Source: Clostridia bacterium
GTDB lineage: Bacteria > Bacillota > Clostridia > Oscillospirales > Acutalibacteraceae
Length of the DNA stretch: 36,731 bases
Direction: 5' to 3'
Assembly: GCA_017397125.1 (NCBI GenBank)
Contig: JAFQKB010000047.1
Span: 1-36,731 of the forward strand
The translations under genes were made by a program, and so were the position numbers. Numbering within the stretch: the first letter of the stretch is position 1; every line of letters begins with the position of its first letter. Positions 7,134 to 15,466 of this stretch are shown here, piece by piece. The notes under the pieces are model-generated. The model was given only the letters and a program-made list of their open reading frames with translations. It searched no databases and was not told the origin of the DNA.

Positions 7134-8498
7134 ATGGCGGAAAAGACCACACAAGTGAATGACGGTCTGGGGCTTCCGTATAGTCTTGAGGCCGAGCAAT
7201 CGGTGCTGGGTGCCGTGCTGGTGGACCCGGATAAGATCAATGAGATCGCGGATATTCTCAAACCGGAGTTTTTCTATCTTCCGGAGCATCAGTCTATCTT
7301 TAACGTGATGCTGCAGAAGATGATGAAGAATGAGCGTATCGATTTTGTCACCGTATTGGAATCACTGAAATCGGAGGGCTTTTTCTCGTCAGAGGACGGC
7401 AAGGCCTATTTGCTGAAATTGGCGAACATCGTGCCCTTTTTGTCCAATCTGCAGAATTATGCCAAAATCGTACGGGAAAAATACGAGGCCCGTTGTCTGA
7501 TCAAAGCTGCCCGTGAGATTACCGAGTTGGCCATGGACCCGGCCACAGAAGCGGAAGATCTGTTGGATATGTCAGAGGAGCGCATCTACAATATCCGGCA
7601 GGGGAGACAGACCGGCGGTCTGCTGCCCATCCAGGAGGTGCTGGCCAGCAACTACGAGATGTTCCGCAAGCTGACGTCGGACGAGCGGGATCAGTATATC
7701 GGTATTCCCACCGGTATCTCCGCTTTGGACGAGGTTACCAGCGGTCTCAACCGCTCTGACCTGATCATTGTGGGCGCCCGCCCCGGTATGGGTAAAACCA
7801 GTTTTGCGCTGAATGTGGCCCGCAACGTGGCTATGCAGCAAAAGCGTGTGGTGGCTGTGTTTAACCTGGAAATGTCCCGGGAGCAGATGGTCAACCGTCT
7901 GCTGTCCTCAGAGGCCCGTGTATCCAGTCAAAAACTGCGCACCGGCAATCTCACACCGGATGAATGGAGCCGCATTTCGGCTGCCTCCAGCAGCCTGTGT
8001 CAGGCTCCCATGTTTCTGGACGATACGGCCAGCATCACAGTACCTGAGATGAAGGCCCGTCTGCGCCGTATTCACAATCTCGGTTTCGTGGTCATCGACT
8101 ATCTGCAGCTGATGCACTCGCCCAAGCGGACGGACAACCGCGTACAGGAGGTCAGCGAGATCACACGAAGCCTCAAGATTATGGCGAAAGAGCTCAATGT
8201 ACCCGTTATGGTGTGCGCACAGCTGTCCCGTGGCACCGAAAAGCAGGCGAATCACCGCCCGGCTTTGGCTGATCTGCGTGAATCCGGCTCTATCGAGCAG
8301 GATGCTGACCAGGTGCTGTTCTTGTTCCGTCCGCAATATTACAGCAACGCCGGCGATGATCCGACCAAAGCGCCTCCGTCGGACGTGGCGGAGGTTATCG
8401 TTGCGAAGAACCGTCACGGCGAATTAAAGACCGTAGAGCTGGCATGGGCCGGCGAATTCACCCAGTTTACCTCGGTGGATAAAAGGATGCCGGTATGA
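7134..8498 (+). CDS. dnaB: Replicative DNA helicase DnaB
   Basis: Hexameric 5'-3' helicase that unwinds the replication fork and recruits primase (Bacillus DnaC). In 454 residues: an N-terminal helical domain (LPYSLEAEQSVLGAVLVDP near residue 14), a linker, and a RecA-like domain with Walker A GARPGMGKTS (214-223), Walker B VVIDYLQLM, and the Q/R-finger region VCAQLSRGTEKQ and DLRESGSIEQDADQVLF. I chose the ATG at 7134, eight bases behind AAGGTGG, over an in-frame GTG at 7122 that overlaps that ribosome binding site. Its stop overlaps the tilS start by four bases (ATGA), implying coupled translation. Confidence 0.97.
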   Translation: MAEKTTQVNDGLGLPYSLEAEQSVLGAVLVDPDKINEIADILKPEFFYLPEHQSIFNVMLQKMMKNERIDFVTVLESLKSEGFFSSEDGKAYLLKLANIVPFLSNLQNYAKIVREKYEARCLIKAAREITELAMDPATEAEDLLDMSEERIYNIRQGRQTGGLLPIQEVLASNYEMFRKLTSDERDQYIGIPTGISALDEVTSGLNRSDLIIVGARPGMGKTSFALNVARNVAMQQKRVVAVFNLEMSREQMVNRLLSSEARVSSQKLRTGNLTPDEWSRISAASSSLCQAPMFLDDTASITVPEMKARLRRIHNLGFVVIDYLQLMHSPKRTDNRVQEVSEITRSLKIMAKELNVPVMVCAQLSRGTEKQANHRPALADLRESGSIEQDADQVLFLFRPQYYSNAGDDPTKAPPSDVAEVIVAKNRHGELKTVELAWAGEFTQFTSVDKRMPV

Positions 8499-9868
8499 CA
8501 AGGGATGACTTGACTGTAAAGGTGTTTGCCTTTACATCCAAGGATTGCCTTGTTTCTGCGCCATGTCACGTGGTGTTGGGCCTTTCTGGTGGTGCGGATT
8601 CAATGGCTCTGCTGCATATGTTGGTGCATTGGCCCGTGCCCGGCCTGCGGGTGTCTGCTGTCCATGTCCATCATGGGCTGAGGGGCGCCAATGCGGACCG
8701 GGACGAAACGTTTGTCCGGGATATCTGCGACCGATATGGCGTCGTTCTGACGGTGCAGCACGTGGACGTGGCAGAACGGGCATCCAATCAGCACATATCC
8801 GTCGAAGAGGCCGGCCGTACCGTTCGATACGAGATTTTCGAATCCATTCGCAAGGAATTGGGTGCGGATTATATTTTCACGGCGCACACCGCCTCAGACC
8901 AGGTGGAGACCTTGCTGATGCGTCTCATCCGCGGCACCGGTCCTGATGGCTTGGATGGCATTCAGGTGATCCGTGGTGCCATTCGGCGTCCCTTGCTCTG
9001 CTGCAATCGGGCGGAGATCGAGGCGTATTGTGCCCAGCACGACATTCCGTATGTTACCGACGAGACTAATATGGACGTGCAGTATACCCGCAATCGCATC
9101 CGACACGAGGTGTTACCCCTTTTGCGGCGCATCAACCCGGCTGCGGACGACGCACTTTTGCGTTTTCGTTATCACGTGCGTTTGGATTCAACGTACATGC
9201 GCGGTCTGAGCGGACAGGCGTTGGATAAGGCCAGACAAGAAAACGGTTACGATTGCTCTGTTTTCAATGAACAGCACTTTACGGTGCGGCGCCGTATGAT
9301 CCTTTCCATAATGGACCGTGCCGGCGTTCCCGACATTGAAGAATCCCATATTCTTGCTGCCGAAAAGGTGATACACAGCAAAAATGGATCGGTTTCTCTG
9401 CCGGGTCGTAAGGTATTGGCGGCAGAGCAGGGGATCGTCTCGATTCGTGATGTGATCGAGCCGACCCATCCTGCGCCGATTACGGTTTTTGAGCTGCCCG
9501 CTACACTTTCTTTTGGCGATGAACAATATTCTCTGTCTGTGGTGGATAAAAAGCAGGCGGACAACGAAAATGTTCACAAATTGTTCTCCAAATCCACGAT
9601 AGATTATGATACAATTCGTGGCAGTCTGTATATTCGCTGCCGCCAGGAAGGCGATCGTATCCATCCTGCCGGTCGCGGAGTGGGGAAGAGCCTCAAAAAG
9701 CTGATGAATGAGCTGCGGATACCGTCTCATCTGCGGGACACATATCCGTTGCTTTGTGACGACGAGGGTGTCCTGCTGATCCCCGGCTATACCTGCGACC
9801 AGCGCGCCTGCGTCACCGAGGATACCAAACATTTTCTTGTATGGCAGCCCGTCACAAAGCAAGGCTAA
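8495..9868 (+). CDS. tilS: tRNA(Ile)-lysidine synthase
   Basis: Modifies cytidine 34 of tRNA-Ile(CAU) to lysidine, so that it reads AUA and is charged with isoleucine. The 457-residue protein has the PP-loop ATP pyrophosphatase motif SGGADS (31-36), the downstream TAHTASDQVETLLMRLIRGTG, which carries the family HxxxDQ-type segment, and RPLL and NRIRHEVLPLL, which are typical of TilS. The C-terminal substrate-binding domain is present (GDRIHPAGRGVGKSLKKLMN). It overlaps dnaB by four bases. In many Firmicutes hpt lies between tilS and ftsH; here ftsH follows directly. Confidence 0.95.
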   Translation: MTRDDLTVKVFAFTSKDCLVSAPCHVVLGLSGGADSMALLHMLVHWPVPGLRVSAVHVHHGLRGANADRDETFVRDICDRYGVVLTVQHVDVAERASNQHISVEEAGRTVRYEIFESIRKELGADYIFTAHTASDQVETLLMRLIRGTGPDGLDGIQVIRGAIRRPLLCCNRAEIEAYCAQHDIPYVTDETNMDVQYTRNRIRHEVLPLLRRINPAADDALLRFRYHVRLDSTYMRGLSGQALDKARQENGYDCSVFNEQHFTVRRRMILSIMDRAGVPDIEESHILAAEKVIHSKNGSVSLPGRKVLAAEQGIVSIRDVIEPTHPAPITVFELPATLSFGDEQYSLSVVDKKQADNENVHKLFSKSTIDYDTIRGSLYIRCRQEGDRIHPAGRGVGKSLKKLMNELRIPSHLRDTYPLLCDDEGVLLIPGYTCDQRACVTEDTKHFLVWQPVTKQG

Positions 9869-9922
9869 TACTACGTCAACACTGCGGTTTTGCCGCAACA
9901 CCTTCACGTTAGGAGTGAAAAA

Positions 9923-11854
9923 ATGGAACCAAAAAAGAATTTCCCCGGAAAAGCCATAGTCAACGTGCTATTGCTCATCGGTATTCCCATACTGCTGTTC
10001 CTTACCTTTAATTCTGTGATCGGTTCCCGGAACACAGACAAAAAAGAGGAGCAGGTATATTCGGATTATATCCAGTACTTCATCGACAACAAGGTGGAGG
10101 AATTCCATCTGAATCTGGGTACCGGCAAAATGGCTATCACCCTGCGCCCCGACTACCGCACCGATGTGAACAAGGACGGCAAGGTAACCGAAAAGGATTA
10201 CGTTATCGTCTACACTGTGCCCAACGTCAGTCATTTCGTGTCTCTGATTGACCCCATTCTGGAAGAGGTCAATCAAGACGACCGAACGGATAATGACGTT
10301 AAGTACGATTTTGAACGCATCTCGGATATGTCCTGGTTGTTTAACTGGCTGCCGATCGTGCTTTTGATCGTATTGATGTTGATTATGTTCTTCTCCATGC
10401 GCCGTTCTCTCGGCTCTATGGACGGCGGCCCCGGCAAGATCATGGGCTTTGGAAAGGCCAAGATCAAGCAGGCCTCCGACGATAAGCGTGGTACCACCTT
10501 TGACGACGTGGCCGGTGCTGACGAGGAGAAGGAGGAGCTGCGCGAGGTGGTGGAATTTTTAAAGGATCCCCGCCGCTTTACCGAGCTGGGTGCCCGTGTA
10601 CCGAAGGGCGTGCTGCTGGTAGGCCCTCCTGGTACCGGTAAGACTCTGCTGGCCCGTGCGGTGGCCGGTGAGGCCGGCGTACCCTTCTTCTCCATGTCCG
10701 GTTCGGACTTTGTGGAGATGTACGTGGGTGTGGGTGCCTCCCGTGTCCGCGATCTGTTTGAACAGGCCAAAAAGAGCGCTCCCTGCATTATCTTTATTGA
10801 TGAGATCGATGCGGTGGGCCGTCAGCGCGGTGCCGGCCTGGGCGGTGGTCACGACGAGCGTGAGCAGACCCTCAACCAGCTTCTGGTGGAGATGGATGGT
10901 TTCAGCGGTAATGAGGGCATCATTATGATTGCCGCCACCAACCGCCCGGACGTGCTGGATCATGCATTGATGCGTCCCGGTCGTTTTGACCGGCAGGTGG
11001 TGGTGAACACCCCTGACCTGAAGGGCCGCGAGGAGATATTGAAGGTCCACGCTAAGGGCAAGCCTTTGGCTCCCGACGTGGATCTGTCCGTGGTAGCAAA
11101 GTCCACCGCCGGCTTTACTGGTGCGGATCTGGAGAACCTGCTCAACGAGGCGGCTCTGCTGGCCGCCCGGCGTAACCTCCACGCCATCACTATGTCAGAG
11201 ATAGATGAAGCCACCGTCAAGGTTGTGGTGGGCACCGAAAAACGCAGCCACGTGATGACCGAAAAGGAAAAGAAACTGACCGCCTATCACGAGGCGGGCC
11301 ACGCCGTAGTCACCTATTTCTGCGATACGCAGGATCCTGTGCACCAGATCTCGGTCATCCCCCGTGGTATGGCCGGCGGCTACACCATGAGCCTGCCTCA
11401 GCAGGATCGTTCTTATAAATGCCGCAACGAGATGCTGGAGGATATTCAGGTGTTGCTGGGTGGCCGTGTGGCTGAGGCCCTGACGCTGGAGGATATCTCC
11501 ACCGGTGCCTCCAACGACATCGAACGTGCTACCGAGATCGCCCGCAAGATGATCACCAAGTTTGGTATGAGCGATAAGCTCGGTCCCATCTGCTATGCCG
11601 GATCGGACAGCGACGAGGTGTTCCTGGGTCGTGATTTCGGTCATGCTCGCAATCACTCGGAGGAGATTGCCGCCCAGATTGATGCGGAGGTACACCGTAT
11701 GCTGTCGGAGGGCTATGCCGAGACCGAACGCAAGCTTAAGGAGCATATGGATATGTTGGTGGCGGTGGCTGAGCGCCTAATCGTAACCGAAAAGATGGAT
11801 GGTGAGGAATTCCGCCGCATCATGGAGGAAAACCCGCAACCCGAGCAAGAATAA
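9923..11854 (+). CDS. ftsH: ATP-dependent zinc metalloprotease FtsH
   Basis: Membrane-anchored hexameric AAA+ protease that degrades damaged membrane proteins and selected regulators. In 643 residues: TM1 (about 11-33), an extracytoplasmic domain (34-138), TM2 (about 139-158), and an AAA domain with Walker A GPPGTGKT (234-241), Walker [18 protein letters not shown] and the second region of homology with [18 protein letters not shown]. The peptidase zinc site is HEAGH (456-460), with D532 in [12 protein letters not shown] as likely third ligand. Odd feature: D81-D92 ([12 protein letters not shown]) in the outside domain fits the EF-hand calcium-loop pattern. The ATG at 9923 follows AGGAG by seven bases; an upstream in-frame TTG has no such site. 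A strong terminator follows. Confidence 0.97.
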   Translation: MEPKKNFPGKAIVNVLLLIGIPILLFLTFNSVIGSRNTDKKEEQVYSDYIQYFIDNKVEEFHLNLGTGKMAITLRPDYRTDVNKDGKVTEKDYVIVYTVPNVSHFVSLIDPILEEVNQDDRTDNDVKYDFERISDMSWLFNWLPIVLLIVLMLIMFFSMRRSLGSMDGGPGKIMGFGKAKIKQASDDKRGTTFDDVAGADEEKEELREVVEFLKDPRRFTELGARVPKGVLLVGPPGTGKTLLARAVAGEAGVPFFSMSGSDFVEMYVGVGASRVRDLFEQAKKSAPCIIFIDEIDAVGRQRGAGLGGGHDEREQTLNQLLVEMDGFSGNEGIIMIAATNRPDVLDHALMRPGRFDRQVVVNTPDLKGREEILKVHAKGKPLAPDVDLSVVAKSTAGFTGADLENLLNEAALLAARRNLHAITMSEIDEATVKVVVGTEKRSHVMTEKEKKLTAYHEAGHAVVTYFCDTQDPVHQISVIPRGMAGGYTMSLPQQDRSYKCRNEMLEDIQVLLGGRVAEALTLEDISTGASNDIERATEIARKMITKFGMSDKLGPICYAGSDSDEVFLGRDFGHARNHSEEIAAQIDAEVHRMLSEGYAETERKLKEHMDMLVAVAERLIVTEKMDGEEFRRIMEENPQPEQE

Positions 11855-11859
11855 ACGGT

Positions 11860-11898
11860 AAATTCCCCGGCCCATTTTCTGTGGCCGGGGAATTTTTA
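11860..11898 (+). terminator. Intrinsic terminator after ftsH
   Basis: Perfect 13 bp stem AAATTCCCCGGCC (11860-11872) with GGCCGGGGAATTT (11883-11895), ten-base loop, followed by further T. It ends the run starting at the RNase J promoter. Confidence 0.95.
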
Positions 11899-11924
11899 TA
11901 ATCTTAGTCCTGCTTCGTCAGGTA

Positions 11925-11953
11925 TTGACTTTTTGCGCAGGTTCGGGTATACT
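11925..11953 (+). promoter_or_regulatory. Sigma-A promoter of the small acidic membrane protein gene
   Basis: -35 TTGACT (11925-11930), 17 bp spacer, -10 TATACT (11948-11953). It lies between the ftsH terminator and the small gene, so that gene is transcribed on its own. Confidence 0.85.
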
Positions 11954-11997
11954 GTATGTAGCGATAAACGAAAATCCGATTAGGAGGTAATTTGGCT

Positions 11998-12207
11998 ATG
12001 GACAAGAAGAATCGCTGGGTCATTGTTGCTATTGTTGCCGCTGTGGTGGCTGCCCTGACCACTGTGCTGGTGTTTGTACTACGTGCCCGCGCTAAGAGGA
12101 GAGCTTGGTATGAGCAGGAGGCCTTTGATTACGATGCGGATGACTGCGAGTGCTTCGATTTTGACGACGAGTGCGATGAGGCTATTGAGGCTGTTGTAGA
12201 AGAATAA
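11998..12207 (+). CDS. Small single-pass membrane protein with acidic, Cys-containing tail (unknown)
   Basis: I do not recognise a family. The 69 residues divide into a basic start (MDKKNRW), one strong transmembrane helix (about 8-29, rich in Val, Ala and Ile), a basic stop-transfer segment (RARAKRRAWY), and a very acidic tail of about 30 residues with three cysteines (EAFDYDADDCECFDFDDECDE in part). The positive segment after the helix predicts that the acidic tail is cytoplasmic or, if the N-terminal charges dominate, outside; I cannot decide. ATG 11998 lies ten bases after AGGAGG; the TTG at 11992 is only four bases away and less likely. It has its own sigma-A promoter and a terminator, so it is a real one-gene unit beside ftsH and rodA. 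Confidence 0.75.
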   Translation: MDKKNRWVIVAIVAAVVAALTTVLVFVLRARAKRRAWYEQEAFDYDADDCECFDFDDECDEAIEAVVEE

Positions 12208-12214
12208 TTAAGTG

Positions 12215-12249
12215 AAAAAACACCCGCTGCACGCAGCGGGTGTTTTTTT
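12215..12249. terminator. Two-way intrinsic terminator
   Basis: A6 followed by CACCCGCTGC (12221-12230), then its complement GCAGCGGGTG (12233-12242) and T7. With A on one side and T on the other it works in both directions, ending the small gene from the left and the rodA-type gene from the right. Confidence 0.95.
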
Positions 12250-12254
12250 CGTCC

Positions 12255-13409
12255 TTATAGTCGTGAGAGAGCTCCGCCCTTGCGGGTGCGCTCGGAGAAG
12301 GAGACGCTCAGCACCAGACCGATGCCCAGATAAAGTGTGGCCACCGAGCTGCCGCCGTCGCTGAAGAAGGGAAGAGTGATGCCGATGACCGGCAATAGGC
12401 GCAGATTCATGCCCAGGTTGATGAGAGATTGGAAGCCGATGAGCGCCATCATACCCACACAGATATAAGTGCCGAGACTATCCTGCGAACGGCGTGCGCA
12501 GCGGTACAGTTCATACACCAGCAGACCAATGAGTAACAGTAGCAGCATCCCACCAAAGAAACCGAACTCCTCAGCCGCCACGATGAATATCAAATCGTTG
12601 TTGCGGGCGAAGAGGTTAGGATTAGCGCCCTCCAGATAGCCCACACCGGTCAACTGCCCGGAGCCGATGGATTTGAGCGCCTCAAACTGCTGGTATCCAA
12701 CCGAATCCAGGTATTTCTCCACATACGGCGGGAAAATGCACAGGAAACGGGCCTTTTTATCCTCGTCCATAAAATAGTTCCACAAAATGGGGATAGCGGC
12801 GCAGACGCCGGTGAAGCCAAGCACGTAATACAGCAGATTCACGCCGCTGATGAGCAGCATGGACAGGAATATGGCGATAAACACCAGAGCGGTACCGTCA
12901 TCGCCCTGCAGGAACACAAGAAAAATATGCGCACCACCATGCAGACACAGCAGAAAAACCGTCTTGAATTCTCGGATATTTTCCTGAACCTTTGCGAGAT
13001 GAATGGAAAAGGTGATAATAAAACTGATCTTCAGCAGCTCGGAGGGCTGAAAGGTGACCGGTCCAAGAGCCAGCCAAGCAGTATCGTCGGTGCCAGTGGC
13101 ATTCAGTCCTAAGGGAGTATAGGTCAGCAGCACCAAAAGAAGAGAAATACCGCACCATACGGGCCAAAATGCGCAGATCCGTTCGTAGTCGATGTGGGAA
13201 ATAAATACAGCCAGCAGTAGGCCGCCCAAGGAAGCACCGACCTGGATCGCAGTGTCTTTCCAACCGGCGCCCACACCATAGGCGGCGGAGTAGACCAGCA
13301 TACAGCCATAGGTGGATATCAGCAGGCACAGAAGTATCAGCCGTAAATTGGAATAGCGGAGGAACGATTTTAGACTGCCCAACAGGGATCTTTTTTCACG
13401 TCGCAGCAT
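12255..13409 (-). CDS. rodA: SEDS-family peptidoglycan polymerase, RodA/FtsW type
   Basis: Polytopic glycosyltransferase that polymerises lipid II into glycan strands with a partner class B PBP. The 384 residues have about ten hydrophobic segments and the SEDS landmarks: FQPSELLKISFI (120-131), the large outside loop with GVGYLEGA and NDLIFIVAAEEFGFFGG (271-287; D272 is the position of the proposed catalytic Asp), and NLGMNLRLLPVIGITLPFFS followed by DGGSSVATLYLGIGLVLSV. Whether it acts in elongation (RodA), division (FtsW) or sporulation (SpoVE) cannot be settled from sequence alone; lack of division neighbours makes RodA my choice. The ATG at 13409 has AGAGG upstream. Own promoter; ends at the shared terminator. 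Confidence 0.9.
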   Translation of the reverse strand: MLRREKRSLLGSLKSFLRYSNLRLILLCLLISTYGCMLVYSAAYGVGAGWKDTAIQVGASLGGLLLAVFISHIDYERICAFWPVWCGISLLLVLLTYTPLGLNATGTDDTAWLALGPVTFQPSELLKISFIITFSIHLAKVQENIREFKTVFLLCLHGGAHIFLVFLQGDDGTALVFIAIFLSMLLISGVNLLYYVLGFTGVCAAIPILWNYFMDEDKKARFLCIFPPYVEKYLDSVGYQQFEALKSIGSGQLTGVGYLEGANPNLFARNNDLIFIVAAEEFGFFGGMLLLLLIGLLVYELYRCARRSQDSLGTYICVGMMALIGFQSLINLGMNLRLLPVIGITLPFFSDGGSSVATLYLGIGLVLSVSFSERTRKGGALSRL

Positions 13410-13442
13410 CCTGGTTGCCTCTTTTCGTGTGATTCTTGTACT

Positions 13443-13471
13443 ATTATAGCGAACTTTTTGATTAGTTGCAA
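13443..13471 (-). promoter_or_regulatory. Sigma-A promoter of the rodA-type gene
   Basis: -10 TATAAT (13443-13448), 17 bp spacer, -35 TTGCAA (13466-13471), minus strand, about 35 bp before the start codon. It is divergent from the tsaE promoter. Confidence 0.8.
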
Positions 13472-13499
13472 GTTTCCTCTTTCATTATTTGAAAAAATA

Positions 13500-13508
13500 T
13501 GCTATAAT
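13500..13508 (+). promoter_or_regulatory. Extended -10 promoter for tsaE-tsaB
   Basis: TG-C-TATAAT (TATAAT at 13503-13508) forms an extended -10. No good -35 is seen at 16-18 bp, which is common for this promoter type. Start of transcription should be near 13515. Confidence 0.65.
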
Positions 13509-13567
13509 ACTTGAAATTGTAATAAAAACCACAGTCTATTATGAGTTTCTACGAATCGAGGTGCGCC

Positions 13568-13981
13568 ATGGGGGATATATTCCGCTCTGAATCGTTGGCG
13601 ATGACAGAAGAATATGGCCGCAAATTGGCAGAATCGCTTACTGCCGGCACCGTGGTGGCCCTTTATGGCGGTATGGGTATGGGTAAGACCGCCTTAGTCC
13701 GGGGTGTAGCGGCCGGACTTGGGCTTGAGGCGGAGGTGTCCAGCCCCACCTTTGCGCTGGTACACGATTACGGTGGTCAGCCGCCGCTTGTCCACTTTGA
13801 CATGTACCGTGTCAGCGGATGGGAGGATCTGTATTCCACCGGCTTTTTTGATTATTTAGATGCCGGTGCCATTCTGATTGTGGAATGGAGCGAACATATC
13901 GAGAACGCACTGCCGGCCGATGCGATTCGGCTCAGATTGCAGCGTGTGGACGATTGCACACGATTGATTGAAAGAGAGTGA
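13568..13981 (+). CDS. tsaE: tRNA t6A37 biosynthesis ATPase TsaE
   Basis: ATPase partner of TsaB and TsaD in making threonylcarbamoyl-adenosine 37 of ANN-decoding tRNAs. The 137 residues carry Walker A GGMGMGKT (34-41) followed by LVRG, then the family stretches VSSPTFALVHDY, VHFDMYRV and ILIVEWSEH, all typical of TsaE. I chose the ATG at 13568 because GAGG lies six bases upstream; an in-frame ATG at 13541 would add nine residues but has no ribosome binding site. tsaB follows six bases after the stop, the usual pairing; tsaD is not in the window. Confidence 0.95.
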   Translation: MGDIFRSESLAMTEEYGRKLAESLTAGTVVALYGGMGMGKTALVRGVAAGLGLEAEVSSPTFALVHDYGGQPPLVHFDMYRVSGWEDLYSTGFFDYLDAGAILIVEWSEHIENALPADAIRLRLQRVDDCTRLIERE

Positions 13982-13987
13982 ACAGAT

Positions 13988-14701
13988 ATGGCGTTGATTT
14001 TGGCCGTAGATACGTCTGCTAAACCGGTTTCTTGCGCTCTGGTCCGCAACGGGCAGGTCATCAGTTCCTTTTATTCAAATACCGGTCTGACCCATAGTCA
14101 GACCCTCATGCCGATGATCGAAAACGTTCTGCGGATTGCCGACGTCACCGTGAATCAGCTGGATGCTATAGCGGTTAATGCCGGCCCCGGCTCTTTTACC
14201 GGGGTTCGTATCGGCGTTTCCGCCGTAAAGGGACTTGCCTTTACAAGTGATATCCCATGCATTTCGATCTCAACACTGGAGTGTATGGCGGAAAACACCA
14301 CAGCTACGGCTGATTCCGTGGTCTGCTGTGTAATGGATGCCCGCTGCCAGCAGGTGTATTCTGCTCTATTCGGCTTAGATGAGACTGGAAACAGAGTGCG
14401 TCTGTGGGAGGACGAGGCACAATCTGTCGTTGATTTGAAAAACAAACTGAAAAATTTCGGAAAAACCATAATTTTAGTTGGCGATGGTAGTGAAATGTGC
14501 TATAATGCACTCAAGGACGAGATTTCCGGTCTGGTTTTGGCGCCGCCCTCAAGCAGATACCAAAATGCAGCCGCTACTGCCGTAATCGCTGAGCGCCGTC
14601 TTGCGCTTGGTGAGACCATAGCGTCCGAGGACCTACTTCCCGTTTATCTGCGCTTGCCGCAGGCGGAACGGGAGCTCAATAACCGTTTGGCACAAAAATA
14701 G
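13988..14701 (+). CDS. tsaB: tRNA t6A37 biosynthesis protein TsaB
   Basis: Catalytically silent paralogue of TsaD that scaffolds the t6A threonylcarbamoyl transferase complex. In 237 residues, the ASKHA fold start is [19 protein letters not shown], then [14 protein letters not shown], and the TsaB signature [20 protein letters not shown] (about 64-83). [13 protein letters not shown] stretch follows. The AGAGAG upstream of ATG 13988 overlaps the tsaE stop. The gene is directly coupled to tsaE and 22 bp before upp. Confidence 0.95.
   Translation: MALILAVDTSAKPVSCALVRNGQVISSFYSNTGLTHSQTLMPMIENVLRIADVTVNQLDAIAVNAGPGSFTGVRIGVSAVKGLAFTSDIPCISISTLECMAENTTATADSVVCCVMDARCQQVYSALFGLDETGNRVRLWEDEAQSVVDLKNKLKNFGKTIILVGDGSEMCYNALKDEISGLVLAPPSSRYQNAAATAVIAERRLALGETIASEDLLPVYLRLPQAERELNNRLAQK
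14478..14506 (+). promoter_or_regulatory. Possible internal promoter for upp (inside tsaB)
   Basis: -35 TTGGCG (14478-14483), 17 bp spacer ending in TGC, -10 TATAAT (14501-14506), giving a consensus extended -10 about 220 bp before upp. It is within coding sequence and may be chance. Confidence 0.4.
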
Positions 14702-14723
14702 TACGATATATGGAGGTATAATT

Positions 14724-15356
14724 ATGGCTAAGGCACCTTTTATCGCAGATCATCCACTCATTCAGCACAAGGTCAGCATGCTCCGTGACGTGAACACTCC
14801 GTCCAATCAGTTCCGCGGTCTTATTAAAGAAATTACCGAGCTGCTGGTATACGAAGCAACCCGCGACCTGCCCACCTGCGAGGTGGATGTGCAGACTCCT
14901 CTGACCATAGCTAAATGCCGTGTGATAGCCGGCCGTAAGCTTGCTTTCGTTCCCATTCTCCGTGCCGGTCTCGGTATGGTGGACGGCGGTCTTGAGCTGG
15001 TTCCCTCCGCCCGTGTGGGTCACATTGGTATGTACCGTGATGAGGAAACACTTATTCCGCATCCTTACTATTGCAAACTGCCCAAGGATATCAACGAGCG
15101 TGACGTGATCGTGCTGGATCCGATGCTGGCCACCGGCGGCTCTGCCGTAGATGCCATCGATCAGATCAAAACAAAGAGCCCTCGCTCCATCAAGTTTATG
15201 TGCATCATCGCCGCACCGGAGGGTCTTAAGCTGCTGACCGAAAAGCATCCGGACGTCCAGATTTATTGCGCTTGCCTGGATGAAAGACTGAATGAAAACG
15301 GCTATATTCTGCCCGGCCTCGGTGACGCCGGTGACCGTATTTTCGGCACCAAATAA
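14724..15356 (+). CDS. upp: Uracil phosphoribosyltransferase
   Basis: Pyrimidine salvage enzyme joining uracil and PRPP to form UMP. The 210 residues match the family length. Motifs: [13 protein letters not shown] at the N-terminus, [13 protein letters not shown] (about 76-88), the PRPP-binding loop [12 protein letters not shown] (about 131-142) and the uracil-binding end [16 protein letters not shown]. The ATG at 14724 has GGAGGT upstream. It is the last gene before a strong terminator; it may be read through from tsaB or from an internal promoter. Confidence 0.98.
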   Translation: MAKAPFIADHPLIQHKVSMLRDVNTPSNQFRGLIKEITELLVYEATRDLPTCEVDVQTPLTIAKCRVIAGRKLAFVPILRAGLGMVDGGLELVPSARVGHIGMYRDEETLIPHPYYCKLPKDINERDVIVLDPMLATGGSAVDAIDQIKTKSPRSIKFMCIIAAPEGLKLLTEKHPDVQIYCACLDERLNENGYILPGLGDAGDRIFGTK

Positions 15357-15361
15357 TTTTT

Positions 15362-15400
15362 GCCGCCTTTTTCGATTTTTTCGACAAAGGCGGCTTTTTT
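15362..15400 (+). terminator. Intrinsic terminator after upp
   Basis: GCCGCCTTT (15362-15370) pairs with AAAGGCGGC (15386-15394), with an inner TCGA/TCGA pairing, followed by T6. Confidence 0.95.
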
Positions 15401-15403
15401 ATA

Positions 15404-15432
15404 TTGTCTTACAAGTAGATATGTGATATAAT
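15404..15432 (+). promoter_or_regulatory. Sigma-A promoter of the mutY operon
   Basis: -35 TTGTCT (15404-15409), 17 bp spacer, -10 TATAAT (15427-15432), right after the upp terminator and about 35 bp before the mutY start. No terminator is seen from here to 24241, so it may start a very long operon. Confidence 0.82.
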
Positions 15433-15466
15433 AGAGAATAAGTGTAGGGAAGAGGAGGTGCCGGCT

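Noticed and set aside
9883..9898. TGCGG/CCGCA hairpin before ftsH considered as a terminator
   Set aside because: Only 5 bp with no U tract; too weak to call.
13541..13567. Upstream ATG of tsaE as the start
   Set aside because: No ribosome binding site before 13541; GAGG is properly placed for the ATG at 13568.
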